Position numbers and translations under genes: made by a program. A DNA stretch of 64,000 nucleotides from assembly GCF_001673155.1 (NCBI RefSeq), contig NZ_LZLE01000306.1:1-64000 (forward strand), read 5' to 3'. The DNA comes from Mycobacterium sp. 1423905.2. GTDB lineage: Bacteria > Actinomycetota > Actinomycetes > Mycobacteriales > Mycobacteriaceae. Shown piece after piece: positions 22,800-31,437 of the stretch. The notes under the pieces were generated by a model that worked only from the letters and a program-made list of their open reading frames with translations, made no database searches and was not told the origin of the DNA. Each line of letters starts with the position of its first letter. Within the stretch, counting starts at the first letter, position 1.

Positions 22800-24038
22800 T
22801 CAAATTGGCGTCAGGGGCAACGGAATGCCGCGGTCGGTGATCTCGAACGCCGCACCTTTGGAGAATTCGGTGATCACCACCTCGTCGCGCGGCTTGGCCG
22901 CGTCCGCGGACCAGCCGATCTCGACCACGAGGTCGCCCGTTTGATGAGTGGCGGTCAGTTGATTCCAATGCGGGTCGACGCCGACGGCAATCGCCTCCAA
23001 CGGTTCGCAATGCTCGCTGTCGATCGTCGATAGCCAGCCGCGATCGCGCATCGCCGGCGAGTCGCCGGGCAGGCGGATAACGACCACATCGGCATCGCGT
23101 TGTGTTACCTCAATGCCCGTGTACTGCAGCGGATTGAGGGCGGGATGCAGGCGCAGCACCCGCACCAAGCCGGTGGCGTCGGAGCCGGCGTCTAGGCACT
23201 GACCGAGCCGCGTGGCTGCGACACCGGCCACGCCGGTGAATTGTTTGCGGAGTATGTCCGTGGCACGATCGCCGTCACAGCGTCCCCGCACGGCCAGATC
23301 GAACGACAGGGATAGCAGGTGGTGCTGCAGCGCTACCTCTTCGGCGATGCGGATGAGAGCCGAGCGTGACCACTGACGGAATTGGATGTCGTCGGTAAGC
23401 GGACCGCGGTAGTCGGTGATGCCCTCCTCGGCTGGATCGATGTCGGACAGCACCAAGTGCGCGGCCTCCGTCGCGCCGATGACGGACGCCTGTTCCGGCA
23501 GCGGCAGCGCCTCGTGTTCGGGGGCAATGTGCACCGACCATGCGCAGTGTGGGTGGCGGTCGGCAGGTACTCGAGGCGGTCGATGGATGGGCGTGAATCG
23601 CGCCTTGGGGTTCGTGGCGATGGCGGTCGCTTCGAAGGTGGGATCTTCGATGTCATGGCACATCTCCTTGACTGCCACGTCGCCAAGGGGTTCCACGTCG
23701 AGCAGGGCCCCGCAGTGGTCGAGGTGGAACTCACCGTGGTGGTCATCGACCACCGCGTAGCGGAAGTCCATGAACTGGGGCGGAGCACCGACATCGAGCT
23801 GCATCATCTTGAAGATGTCCGCCACAGTGTCTCCGGTGAGACCCAGTGCGGTACGCATGCGCCGGGTATAGACCGGGCTGGCGCCCATCCACTCTTCGAT
23901 GGCGACCTGCGTCATGACTTGCTGCCCGAAAGCTCCCAGTATGTGGGCCATTCCACTGCGGTCGATCAGGTGTCCGCTCAACAACAGTTCGGGTACCAGC
24001 CGGGCCAACTCCGGTTGGGTCAGTGCGTCGTATGACAT
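22800..24038 (-). CDS. uncharacterised 412-residue protein
   Basis: I do not recognise a domain with confidence. The N-terminal half (MSYDALTQPELARLVPELLL, then a Met/Ile-rich helical region with EEWMGASPVYTRRMR) is followed by a segment rich in Asp, His and Cys (DDHHGEFHLDHCGALLDV, KEMCHDIEDP) that could bind a metal. The C-terminal 150 residues look like an alpha/beta domain. There are no membrane segments or signal. ATG 24038 follows a purine-rich stretch. It is divergent from a TetR gene with two palindromes between, and probably forms an operon with the FAD monooxygenase downstream. The His/Asp/Cys cluster deserves attention as a possible catalytic or ligand site. Confidence 0.7.
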   Translation of the reverse strand: MSYDALTQPELARLVPELLLSGHLIDRSGMAHILGAFGQQVMTQVAIEEWMGASPVYTRRMRTALGLTGDTVADIFKMMQLDVGAPPQFMDFRYAVVDDHHGEFHLDHCGALLDVEPLGDVAVKEMCHDIEDPTFEATAIATNPKARFTPIHRPPRVPADRHPHCAWSVHIAPEHEALPLPEQASVIGATEAAHLVLSDIDPAEEGITDYRGPLTDDIQFRQWSRSALIRIAEEVALQHHLLSLSFDLAVRGRCDGDRATDILRKQFTGVAGVAATRLGQCLDAGSDATGLVRVLRLHPALNPLQYTGIEVTQRDADVVVIRLPGDSPAMRDRGWLSTIDSEHCEPLEAIAVGVDPHWNQLTATHQTGDLVVEIGWSADAAKPRDEVVITEFSKGAAFEITDRGIPLPLTPI

Positions 24039-24076
24039 TTCGCTTGCCTGCTTCCCCGTGCGCCCGGCCGAACGGC

Positions 24077-24120
24077 GTTGGCTATAACCTAACAACTGCA
24101 ATGTTTTGCGGTCAAACCGC
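24077..24120. promoter_or_regulatory. two palindromes in the divergent TetR promoter region
   Basis: Between the divergent starts at 24038 and 24173 there is an imperfect repeat GTTGGctataaCCTAAC (24077-24093) and a perfect one, GCGGTcaaACCGC (24108-24120). One or both may be the operator of the adjacent TetR. The first resembles half of an IdeR box by chance only. Confidence 0.4.
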
Positions 24121-24172
24121 GTCGGCCAGGCTCCCGGCCACGCGCCGTGACAGGTGTGGTGATGTTGTGGTC

Positions 24173-24823
24173 GTGTCGCGACGAGTCGCTCCTACCCGAC
24201 CCGCGCATGGCAATCAGCCGCGGGCCGAACGCACGCGCGCCTTGGCGATCGACGTCACCGCGCGCATCGTGGTGACCGAAGGCGTCGCCGCGGCCAGTGG
24301 CCGACATATCGCCGACGAAGCGGGGGTCACCTGGGGAGTGATCCAGTATCACTTCGGAGACCGGGACGGATTGTTGATGGCGGTCGTCGATCGGGGGTTC
24401 GGCGAATTGCTGGATGCTTTGCAGTCGTTGCCGTCGCCCACCCCCGATGTGACCACGCGCGATCGCGTCGAAGCGGTGGTGACCGCGGCGTGGCGGGCGA
24501 TGTCGACTCCGACGGCGCGAGCGGCCAACGAGATCTTGATCGGGACCCGCGCCACACGCGGTGCCGCGGCCACCGGTCACCTCAGGCAACTGGCAAAGAC
24601 TTTTGCAACGGTCGGCCGGACGATCGATCGCGACCTGGACCCGACGCAGAGTGCGGCCATCGGCGAGCACCTTCTCACTACTCTGCGCGGGATGGTGACG
24701 ACTCAGCTGATCATGCCGAGACCGGTGGACACCGCAAAGGAACGCCGGGTCCTCATCGACATCTTGACCAATTACATCGACCAGCACTTCGCCGGGAACC
24801 AGAGGATGGAGACCCCGTCATGA
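24173..24823 (+). CDS. TetR-family regulator next to acyl-CoA ligase
   Basis: A 216-residue TetR regulator: ERTRALAIDVTARIVVTEGV, then ASGRHIADEAGVTWGVIQYHFGDRDGLL with the QYHFG signature. The C-terminal domain is helical and shorter than in the two P450-island regulators. The start is uncertain between GTG codons at 24167 and 24173; both are close after an AGGTG-type sequence. The stop overlaps the ligase start (ATGA), so the two are translationally coupled. It probably controls itself, the ligase, and the divergent gene at 22800-24038. Confidence 0.82.
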   Translation: MSRRVAPTRPAHGNQPRAERTRALAIDVTARIVVTEGVAAASGRHIADEAGVTWGVIQYHFGDRDGLLMAVVDRGFGELLDALQSLPSPTPDVTTRDRVEAVVTAAWRAMSTPTARAANEILIGTRATRGAAATGHLRQLAKTFATVGRTIDRDLDPTQSAAIGEHLLTTLRGMVTTQLIMPRPVDTAKERRVLIDILTNYIDQHFAGNQRMETPS

Positions 24824-26409
24824 CCGACACGATTCAAGCGCTGCTACGGGCGCGCCTCGCCGACTCCGCGACCGCCGTCAAACATGTTGCCCTGCAATGG
24901 TCGTGGCGGGATTACCTGGAGCGGTCAGCGGCCCGGGCGGCGGCATTGCTCGCCGCCGCCGACCCAAGCCGACCGGTGCACATCGGCGCGCTGCTCGGCA
25001 ATAGCCCCGAGATGCTGACCCAGATGGCGGCGGCGGGTCTGGGTGGATATGTGCTGTGCGGGTTGAACATCACCCGGCGAGGTGAGGCGCTGGCCGCCGA
25101 CATCCGACGCTCGGACTGTCAGATCGTGGTGACCGATGCCGAGCATCGGGGACTGTTGGACGGTCTGGACTTAGGCGAAACGCGGGTCTTGGATACCTCG
25201 ACTCCCCACTGGGCCAGCCTCGTCGCCGATGCCGGTGCGCTGACGCCGCATCGGGAGGTCGACATGATGGACCCGTTCATGATGATCTTCACCTCCGGCA
25301 CCAGCGGAAACCCCAAGGCTGTGCAGGTTTCCCATCTGATGGCGACTTTTGCCGGCCGCAGTCTCACCGAGCGGTTCGGGTTGAGCGCATCCGACACCTG
25401 TTATGTGTCCATGCCGCTGTTCCACTCCAACGCGGTGGTCGCGGGATGGGCGCCCGCGGTAGTGTCCGGCGCGGCCATCGTGCCGGCGAAATTCTCGGCC
25501 AGCAATTTCCTCGACGAGGTCCGCCGTTTCGGGGCGACCTACATGAACTATGTCGGCAAGCCGCTCGCCTACATTCTCGGCACCGCAGAGCGTCCCGACG
25601 ACGCGGACAACCCGTTGCGGGTCGCCTTCGGTAACGAAGCCAACGACAAAGACATCGCGGAGTTCTCCCGCCGGTTCGGGGTGCAGGTCGAGGATGGCTT
25701 CGGTTCGACGGAAAACGCCGTTATCGTGATCCGAGAACCGGGTACTCCCCCCGGTTCGATCGGCAAAGGCATTGACGGGGTGGCCATTTACCACGGTGAC
25801 ACCGTAACCGAATGCGCTGTCGCACGATTCGACGCGCACGGCGCCCTCGTCAATGCCGACGAGGCCGTCGGTGAGTTGGTGAACACGCTCGGGTCTGGTT
25901 TCTTCACCGGCTATTACAACGACCAGCAGGCCAACGCTGAGCGGATGCGGCACGGCATGTACTGGTCGGGGGACCTCGCGTACCGGGACGCCGACGGGTG
26001 GATCTATCTTGCCGGCCGAACCGCTGACTGGATGCGCGTCGACGGGGAGAATCTCGCAGCCGCACCGATCGAACGGATACTGTTGCGGCACAAAGATATC
26101 AACCGGGTTGCGGTATACGCCGTCCCCGACGAACTAGTTGGCGACCAAGTCATGGCAGCGGTGGTGCTGCACCATGGCCGGGTCTTCGATGCCGTCGAAT
26201 TCGAGGTCTTCCTCAACGCCCAATCCGACCTGTCACCGAAGGCGTGGCCCCGTTATGTCCGGGTCGCCCTCGACTTGCCCAGCACGGCAACCCACAAAGT
26301 GCTCAAGCGTCAATTGATCTCCGAGGCAACGACCGTCGGCGACGGGGAAACCTTGTGGGTGCGCGACGAGCGCGGCACTGCGTACCGTCAGGCGTCGGAC
26401 GCGCAGTAA
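24820..26409 (+). CDS. acyl-CoA ligase, FadD17-like
   Basis: A 529-residue class I adenylate-forming enzyme. The P-loop is MIFTSGTSGNPKAV; other core motifs are VSMPLFHSNAV, FGSTEN, SGDLAYRDADGWIYLAGRTADWMRVDGENL (hinge Asp region) and a C-terminal Lys in STATHKVLKRQL. It activates a carboxylic acid to acyl-AMP and then acyl-CoA. The wording of many segments (ARFGATYMNYVGKPL-type, FHSNAV, GDWMRVDGENL-type) is close, from memory, to M. tuberculosis FadD17, a ligase of the steroid side-chain group. This suggests a sterol-derived or branched acid substrate. The ATG overlaps the TetR stop. A hairpin follows at 26415. Confidence 0.9.
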   Translation: MTDTIQALLRARLADSATAVKHVALQWSWRDYLERSAARAAALLAAADPSRPVHIGALLGNSPEMLTQMAAAGLGGYVLCGLNITRRGEALAADIRRSDCQIVVTDAEHRGLLDGLDLGETRVLDTSTPHWASLVADAGALTPHREVDMMDPFMMIFTSGTSGNPKAVQVSHLMATFAGRSLTERFGLSASDTCYVSMPLFHSNAVVAGWAPAVVSGAAIVPAKFSASNFLDEVRRFGATYMNYVGKPLAYILGTAERPDDADNPLRVAFGNEANDKDIAEFSRRFGVQVEDGFGSTENAVIVIREPGTPPGSIGKGIDGVAIYHGDTVTECAVARFDAHGALVNADEAVGELVNTLGSGFFTGYYNDQQANAERMRHGMYWSGDLAYRDADGWIYLAGRTADWMRVDGENLAAAPIERILLRHKDINRVAVYAVPDELVGDQVMAAVVLHHGRVFDAVEFEVFLNAQSDLSPKAWPRYVRVALDLPSTATHKVLKRQLISEATTVGDGETLWVRDERGTAYRQASDAQ

Positions 26410-26414
26410 ACGAG

Positions 26415-26433
26415 AGGGGTCAGCGTTACCCCT
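26415..26433 (+). terminator. short stem-loop after the acyl-CoA ligase
   Basis: AGGGGT and ACCCCT form a six-base stem with a seven-base loop, starting six bases after the ligase stop and ending 27 bases before the next start. This is a weak terminator candidate. Confidence 0.4.
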
Positions 26434-26460
26434 GACGGCAAGAAGGCGCACGATGACCCA

Positions 26461-27324
26461 ATGACTGACTCCAGCGCAACCCGGGTGGCCGTCTATTTCG
26501 ATTTCGACAACATCGTCATCTCTCGGTACGACCAAGTGCATGGGCGCAACTCGTTCCAGCGCGATAAGGCTAAGGGGTTCGATAAGGAGAGGCTGAAGGC
26601 GGCGAACGTGGATCTGGGCGCCATCATGGACTTCGCGTCCTCCTTCGGCACCCTGGTCCTCACCCGGGCGTACGCCGACTGGTCGGCCGAGGTGAACGCC
26701 GCCTACCATGGCCAACTCGTCGCGCGGGCCGTCGATCTGGTCCAACTGTTCCCGGCCGCCGCCTACGGGAAAAACGGGGCAGACATCAGGCTGGCCGTCG
26801 ACGCGGTAGAGGACATGTTCCGGCTGCCGGACCTCACGCATGTGGTGATCGTCGGCGGAGACTCTGACTACATCGCCCTGGCGCAGCGGTGCAAACGGCT
26901 GGGCCGTTACGTCGTCGGCATCGGCGTGGCGGGTGCCAGCAGCCAGTCACTGGCCGCGGCGTGCGACGAATTCCTCACTTATGACGCACTGCCCGGGATC
27001 ACCACCGGCGTCGCCCCGCAAAGCAAGCGGCGTGGCCGTCATGCCAGCGCGGGCGAGCCCGACGAGGAGCCGGTACCGCCGGATCCGCAGACCGCTGCAA
27101 CCGGACTGCTCGAGCGGGCGCTACGCATAGGTCTGGAGAAGGACGACGTCGAGTGGCTGCACAACTCCGTCGTCAAGGCGCAGATGAAACGGATGGACCC
27201 CTCCTTCAGTGAAAAGTCGCTGGGGTACAAGTCGTTCAGTGATTTCTTGCGCTCTCGCGGCGACCTCGTCGACCTCGACGAGAGCAGCACCACCCGCATG
27301 GTGCGTCTGCGCAGCGACGCTTAG
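26461..27324 (+). CDS. NYN-domain putative RNase with C-terminal LOTUS/OST-HTH domain
   Basis: A 287-residue protein. The first 170 residues are a NYN (PIN-like) nuclease domain with the acidic residues expected at the active site: YFDFDN near the N-terminus, GADIRLAVDAVE in the middle and VGGDSDY after it. A polar linker with KRRGRH follows, then a LOTUS/OST-HTH domain (LLERALRIGLEKDDVEWLHNSVVKAQMKRMDPSFSEKSLG region) of a type that binds RNA. The pair suggests metal-dependent RNA cleavage in the cytoplasm, with RNA chosen by the C-terminal domain. The stop overlaps that of the converging gene by 4 bases. The domain calls are firm; the target RNA is unknown. Confidence 0.88.
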   Translation: MTDSSATRVAVYFDFDNIVISRYDQVHGRNSFQRDKAKGFDKERLKAANVDLGAIMDFASSFGTLVLTRAYADWSAEVNAAYHGQLVARAVDLVQLFPAAAYGKNGADIRLAVDAVEDMFRLPDLTHVVIVGGDSDYIALAQRCKRLGRYVVGIGVAGASSQSLAAACDEFLTYDALPGITTGVAPQSKRRGRHASAGEPDEEPVPPDPQTAATGLLERALRIGLEKDDVEWLHNSVVKAQMKRMDPSFSEKSLGYKSFSDFLRSRGDLVDLDESSTTRMVRLRSDA

Positions 27325-28001
27325 CCATCGAGTTCCCCCGCGATCCCCCGCTCGAGAGCCGCGCGAGTGTTCTCCGGCAGCACGATCAGCCCGTCGAGTT
27401 CGCCGCGCGCCAAGCCATATGCCTGCTGTCGTTCCTGCGGGGTCGCCGCCACGTCCGCGGCCACTCGCAGCAAGTTCTGGGCCCGGGCTAGGCGCTGCTG
27501 TTCAGACCGTGAGAAGTCGCTTCGGCGCTTGCGCATCGCTTCTGCCTCCGCCGCGGCGAACGCGGTGACGTATTCCTCGACCGCGGCAAGATACGCGCGG
27601 GCGGCGTCACGGTCATCCAGGAGGTCCTCAGCGCGCTGCGGCCGGAGGAGGTCCGCGCCCAGCTTGGCCTTGTGGAACCGGATGGTCGAAGGCTCCCGCA
27701 TATCGGTCATGACCGGGAAATCCAGCAGCTTCGCGGCGTCGATCTCGTATGCCAGCCAGCGTGAGTCCGTCTGGTCGTGCGCGTCGATGGCCCGTCTGAT
27801 CGCCCGCCAGTGCGCCGCCTGATTCTCCCCTGCGGCCGCGCGGGTTTCCGATCTTGCTGTCGTCCGTGGTGTCGCGTCGCCGTCAGGTCGATCCGATCTG
27901 CGGTTCAGCGACGAAATGGCCTTGATGCCTGCGAAGATCACGCCGATCAGCGGCACGATCATCAAGAGCAATTCGATCAAGCGAAACAGCAGTCCCACCA
28001 A
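27321..28001 (-). CDS. membrane-anchored helical protein of unknown function
   Basis: A 226-residue protein with one N-terminal TM helix (LLFRLIELLLMIVPLIGVIFAGI) followed by a polar linker and about 160 residues of helical, charge-rich sequence (AAVEEYVTAFAAAEAEAMRKRRSDFSR, EQQRLARAQNLLRVAADVAAT) that is probably cytoplasmic and partly coiled coil. I recall conserved actinobacterial hypotheticals of this kind but no function. It converges on the NYN-LOTUS gene with a 4-base overlap and is followed closely by an SDR gene on the same strand upstream side at 28816. Confidence 0.65.
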   Translation of the reverse strand: MVGLLFRLIELLLMIVPLIGVIFAGIKAISSLNRRSDRPDGDATPRTTARSETRAAAGENQAAHWRAIRRAIDAHDQTDSRWLAYEIDAAKLLDFPVMTDMREPSTIRFHKAKLGADLLRPQRAEDLLDDRDAARAYLAAVEEYVTAFAAAEAEAMRKRRSDFSRSEQQRLARAQNLLRVAADVAATPQERQQAYGLARGELDGLIVLPENTRAALERGIAGELDG

Positions 28002-28018
28002 GCCAGGATGCCATCACA

Positions 28019-28816
28019 TCAGCGTTTGTCGGTTTGCCCCGAGGCGACGACGTCGGCGAGCTTGGCGGTGACGTTGCCGCTCAGCCGCGACGACACCTCG
28101 GGCGCGTTGGAGCCGATCCGCGCCAAGGCCCGTTGCCGCAAGGGCGCCACCGTCACCTCCGCCCGGTTACGTTCGATGGCGCTGACGACCGCCGCACCCA
28201 CTTGCGCCGGCGTTCCCGTACCGATCAACGGTGGCGGCGGCGCACCGGATTCGGCGTACATTCCGGCTCCGCTGATCGCGCCGGGACTGACCACGGAAAC
28301 CCCGACCCCTGCGGGTCGCAGGTCGTCGCGCAAGCACAGCGCGAAGCCTCGTAAGCCGAATTTGGTCGCGGAGTACAGCGAGGCGCGGGGCATCGCCATC
28401 TTGCCGGACAGCGACGAGACGTACACGAAATGACCGGAGCCGCGCTGGGTGAAGGACGGAATGAGTTGGCGTGTCAGCTGAATCGGCACCTCGAGATTGA
28501 CTCGCAGCGCCCGATCGATTTGTTCGGCGCTGAAGCTGTCCAGCTTCCCCGATGCCGGGAGCGCGGCGTTGGCCACCAGCACGTCGATCGGCCCAGCATC
28601 GGCAAGCAATCGCACCGCGGCATCTGGTTCGGCGAGGTCGCTGACGACGGTCCGGTGGGCGCCGCCGGGAAGGGACGCGGCGAGCTCGTCAAGGTCACGC
28701 GGTTTGCGTGAACTCAGAACCAACCGCGCGCCGTGGTCGGCGAGCGCGGCTGCGATGGCTCGACCGAGGCCGCCGGTGGCGCCGGTGAGCAGAACGATTT
28801 TGCCAGTGAGGTCCAT
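28019..28816 (-). CDS. SDR-family oxidoreductase
   Basis: A 265-residue SDR of the DltE/YqjQ-like type that begins MDLTGKIVLLTGATGGLGRAI. It has a Gly motif TGATGGLG, ANAALP in place of NNAG, and the catalytic SLSGKMAMPRASLYSATK (S-Y-x3-K). The second-strand region SSRKPRD favours NADP. The C-terminal 60 residues (TVAPLRQRALARIGSNAPEV) resemble the SDRs in mycobacteria that end in a lipid-facing helix. I start at ATG 28816 directly before the fold; the open frame extends further upstream but is antisense to other genes. The substrate is unknown. Confidence 0.85.
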   Translation of the reverse strand: MDLTGKIVLLTGATGGLGRAIAAALADHGARLVLSSRKPRDLDELAASLPGGAHRTVVSDLAEPDAAVRLLADAGPIDVLVANAALPASGKLDSFSAEQIDRALRVNLEVPIQLTRQLIPSFTQRGSGHFVYVSSLSGKMAMPRASLYSATKFGLRGFALCLRDDLRPAGVGVSVVSPGAISGAGMYAESGAPPPPLIGTGTPAQVGAAVVSAIERNRAEVTVAPLRQRALARIGSNAPEVSSRLSGNVTAKLADVVASGQTDKR

Positions 28817-28874
28817 CTCGACAACGCTAGTCGACCGGCTCAGTATGCGAAGCAACCGAACGGGGGCTCGATGT

Positions 28875-29192
28875 TCACGTCTTGTCGTCGCGCTCCCAGG
28901 AAACCGCAAGTTGCTCGCGTTCACCGAATCGGACCAGATGGGCCTCGACGACATCTTGTAAACGAGTAAGTTCCTCGTCGCCGCTAGCAGTGACGCGTAG
29001 CAGCAAGGTTCCTTCGGCGGCCGTGACGATCGCCTGACCGCTGTCCAAGTCGATCCACCCGGTGCCGTTGTCGGAATCCCAGTCGCCACCGTGGCGACGG
29101 CCAAGATGCGACACCAATTGCTTGCCATAGCGTTCGGGCCGGTCAGTGGTGACGGCGGCGCGTGCGGCCGCAGAATAGCCTGGCTCGGTCAT
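28875..29192 (-). CDS. DUF2218 family protein
   Basis: A 105-residue protein matching DUF2218: TDRPERYGKQLVSHLGRRH at the start, DLDSGQAIVTAAEGTLLLRVTASGDEELTRLQDVVEAHLVRFGEREQL in the middle, and a final VSW. Such proteins are small, cytoplasmic and of unknown function; in other bacteria they are often near siderophore or metal-uptake genes, which is not the case here. AGGAGACC precedes ATG 29192. It is divergent from fabG3 with about 165 bases between starts. Confidence 0.85.
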   Translation of the reverse strand: MTEPGYSAAARAAVTTDRPERYGKQLVSHLGRRHGGDWDSDNGTGWIDLDSGQAIVTAAEGTLLLRVTASGDEELTRLQDVVEAHLVRFGEREQLAVSWERDDKT

Positions 29193-29357
29193 CGGTCTCC
29201 TCGTGGTCGTGATGTGCGCAGTGCTCCCCTTCGTTTCGACGCGCGATGCCTCATGAGATACCCGCTTTTGCGTGCCCTCTCCTCCCCTGGTTGTGGCCAT
29301 ACTCTGGGCCGGCTACGTAGGGTTGACCCGCCAGTTGCCAGCGAAGTCAGGAGTCGT

Positions 29358-30140
29358 ATGTCGAACAGATTGAGCGGCAAGGTCGCCATCGTCAGCGGCG
29401 GCGCACGCGGGATGGGCGCCGCCCACGTGCGGGCGATGATCGCCGAAGGTGCCAAAGTGGTCTCCGGTGACCTCCTCGACGACCAGGGCCAAGCGGTGGT
29501 CGCCGAGGTCGGTGACGCGGCGCGCTATGTTCACCTCGACGTCACCAATCCCGATCAGTGGAGCACCGCCGTCGAGACGGCCCTGAGCGAGTTCGGCAGC
29601 GTCGACGTCCTGGTGAACAATGCCGGCATCATCAACGTCGGAACCCTCGAGGACTACGCGTTGTCGGAGTGGCAGCGAATACTCGACGTCAATCTGACCG
29701 GGGTGTTCCTCGGCATCCAGGCGGTCGTCAAGCCGATGAAGAGCGCCGGCCGCGGATCGATCATCAATATCTCTTCCATCGAAGGTCTGGCCGGGACCAT
29801 CGCCTGCCACGGGTACACAGCGACCAAATTCGGCGTACGCGGGCTGACCAAATCCGCCGCATTAGAGTTGGGCCCCAGCGGAATTCGAGTTAACTCCATC
29901 CATCCCGGGTTGATCAAAACTCCGATGACCGAATGGGTGCCCGACGACTTGTTCCAGACCGCCTTGGGTCGCGCCGCCGAACCGCAGGAGGTGTCCAACT
30001 TGGTGGTGTACCTGGCCAGTGACGAGTCGAGCTACTCAACTGGATCCGAATTCGTCGTCGACGGAGGTTGCGTCGCCGGGCTCGGGCACAAGGACTTCTC
30101 CGCCGTCGACACCGCTGCCCAGCCTGACTGGGTCACCTGA
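29358..30140 (+). CDS. fabG3: FabG3-like 20-beta-hydroxysteroid dehydrogenase (SDR)
   Basis: A 260-residue classical SDR with SGGARGMG, NNAG and ISSIEGLAGTIACHGYTATK (catalytic Ser, Tyr, Lys). The sequence is very close, from memory, to M. tuberculosis Rv2002/FabG3 (KVAIVSGGARGMGAAHVRAM, LALELGPSGIRVNSIHPG-type and SSYSTGSEFVVDGG). That enzyme is an NADH-dependent 3-alpha/20-beta-hydroxysteroid dehydrogenase and acts on steroid ketones in vitro. AGGAG sits 8 bases before ATG 29358. It converges on an amidohydrolase gene with 10 bases between. The C-terminal tail DTAAQPDWVT ends like Rv2002. Confidence 0.88.
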   Translation: MSNRLSGKVAIVSGGARGMGAAHVRAMIAEGAKVVSGDLLDDQGQAVVAEVGDAARYVHLDVTNPDQWSTAVETALSEFGSVDVLVNNAGIINVGTLEDYALSEWQRILDVNLTGVFLGIQAVVKPMKSAGRGSIINISSIEGLAGTIACHGYTATKFGVRGLTKSAALELGPSGIRVNSIHPGLIKTPMTEWVPDDLFQTALGRAAEPQEVSNLVVYLASDESSYSTGSEFVVDGGCVAGLGHKDFSAVDTAAQPDWVT

Positions 30141-30150
30141 CCCGAGGTGT

Positions 30151-31419
30151 TCAGAACGCGTTAGGATCCCGCTGCACTTCGACCGGTACCGGGTGCCGAT
30201 ACAAGCGGGCTGCGTTCTCCCAGCTAATTTTTCGGATGACGTCTTCAGGCAGTTCGCCGATCTGTTCATGGATCGCGCCCTGGGTGCGGGGCCAGGTCGA
30301 GTCGCAATGCGGATAGTCAGCTTCCAGCATGATGTTGTCCGCCCCGATTCTGTCGTACTGGATGAAAGACGATTTGTCCTCAACCGCACAGAACCAGAAG
30401 TTGCGCTGGAAAACCTCAGCGGGCGTGAGCTTTTCGCCCAAAGATCGCCAGGTGCCATACATCTCGTGGTAACTGAGCATGTGGTCCAGCCGGTCGAGCA
30501 GACCGGCGACCCAGCCGATCCCGCCTTCGGACAGACAAATCTTCAGATCCGGGAACCGGCTCGGCAGTCCGCTGTAGAGCCAGTCGACGGCGGCGGAGAT
30601 GGCATAGGCGAAAAACAGCACTCCGGGTACGTCTGGCGGCGCATCGTCGGTGGTGGACGGGGACGACCCCGATGAGCCGATGTGGAGGTTGACGACCGTG
30701 CCGGTCTCAGCGCATGCCGCCATCATTGGGTCCCAGTGGCCCGAGTGAATGCTTGGCAGACCCAGCATCGCCGGGTTCTCGCTGAAGGTGACGGCAGGAA
30801 ATCCGCGCTCGGCGTTCTCATAGATCATCGCGGCGCCCAGCTCTGGGTCCAGCAGCCAGGGCAACTGGCAGGCAATGATGCGCTGCGGGTACGTGCCCGC
30901 CCATACCTCCATATGCCAGTCGTTCCAAGCCCGTACCGACGCCAGGGCCAGCTCACGATCGGTGGTGACCTGCTGTAGACGCTGGCCGGCGAAGCCCGGC
31001 AGGAACGACGGGAAGTTGAGTGACGCGTAGACACCGTTGATGTCCATGTCCTTGACTCGCTCGTGGATGTCCCACGCGCCCTTGCGCATTTCGTCGAAGC
31101 GGACCGGCTCGAAGCCGTACTCGGCAACCGGCCGACCGACCACCGCGTTGAATCCGACATTGGGCAAGACGTGGCCGTCATAGACCCAGGTCTGTCCGCC
31201 GTCCGCGGTGTCCACGACTTTGGGGGCCCGGTCGGCGAACTTGCGCGGCAGCCGTCCGGTGAAAGTGTCGGGTGGTTCGACGATGTGGTCGTCGACCGAA
31301 ATCACCGTGTAGCGCCGCTCGGCGCGAGGCGGATCAGGAAGGAAGCTGACCGAACGATCCGCGCCGGTCTTGGCGGTCGTGAAGGTAGGGTCGGCGGCCA
31401 GCTCATCGATCGACTTCAT
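30151..31419 (-). CDS. amidohydrolase-2 family protein
   Basis: A 422-residue metal-dependent hydrolase/decarboxylase of the ACMSD-like amidohydrolase-2 group. It has SVDDHIVEPPDTF near the N-terminus (metal-binding DxH variant), NLHIGSSG in the middle, LSEGGIGWV and the terminal EADYPHCDSTWP block. Mycobacteria hold many paralogues with this exact style (GAWDIHERVKDMDINGVYASLNFPS), often in degradation clusters. The reaction may be hydrolysis or decarboxylation of a ring-cleavage product. It is the third gene of an operon with an acyl-CoA ligase and a class II aldolase; the gap to the aldolase is 18 bases. Confidence 0.88.
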   Translation of the reverse strand: MKSIDELAADPTFTTAKTGADRSVSFLPDPPRAERRYTVISVDDHIVEPPDTFTGRLPRKFADRAPKVVDTADGGQTWVYDGHVLPNVGFNAVVGRPVAEYGFEPVRFDEMRKGAWDIHERVKDMDINGVYASLNFPSFLPGFAGQRLQQVTTDRELALASVRAWNDWHMEVWAGTYPQRIIACQLPWLLDPELGAAMIYENAERGFPAVTFSENPAMLGLPSIHSGHWDPMMAACAETGTVVNLHIGSSGSSPSTTDDAPPDVPGVLFFAYAISAAVDWLYSGLPSRFPDLKICLSEGGIGWVAGLLDRLDHMLSYHEMYGTWRSLGEKLTPAEVFQRNFWFCAVEDKSSFIQYDRIGADNIMLEADYPHCDSTWPRTQGAIHEQIGELPEDVIRKISWENAARLYRHPVPVEVQRDPNAF

Positions 31420-31437
31420 CGACGGCCACCTCCGTCC

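Noticed and set aside
24077-24095. Possible IdeR iron box
   Set aside because: The minus strand reads TTAGGTTATAGCCAAC, good in the first half only; about 10 of 19 positions fit the consensus and the nearby genes are not iron genes.
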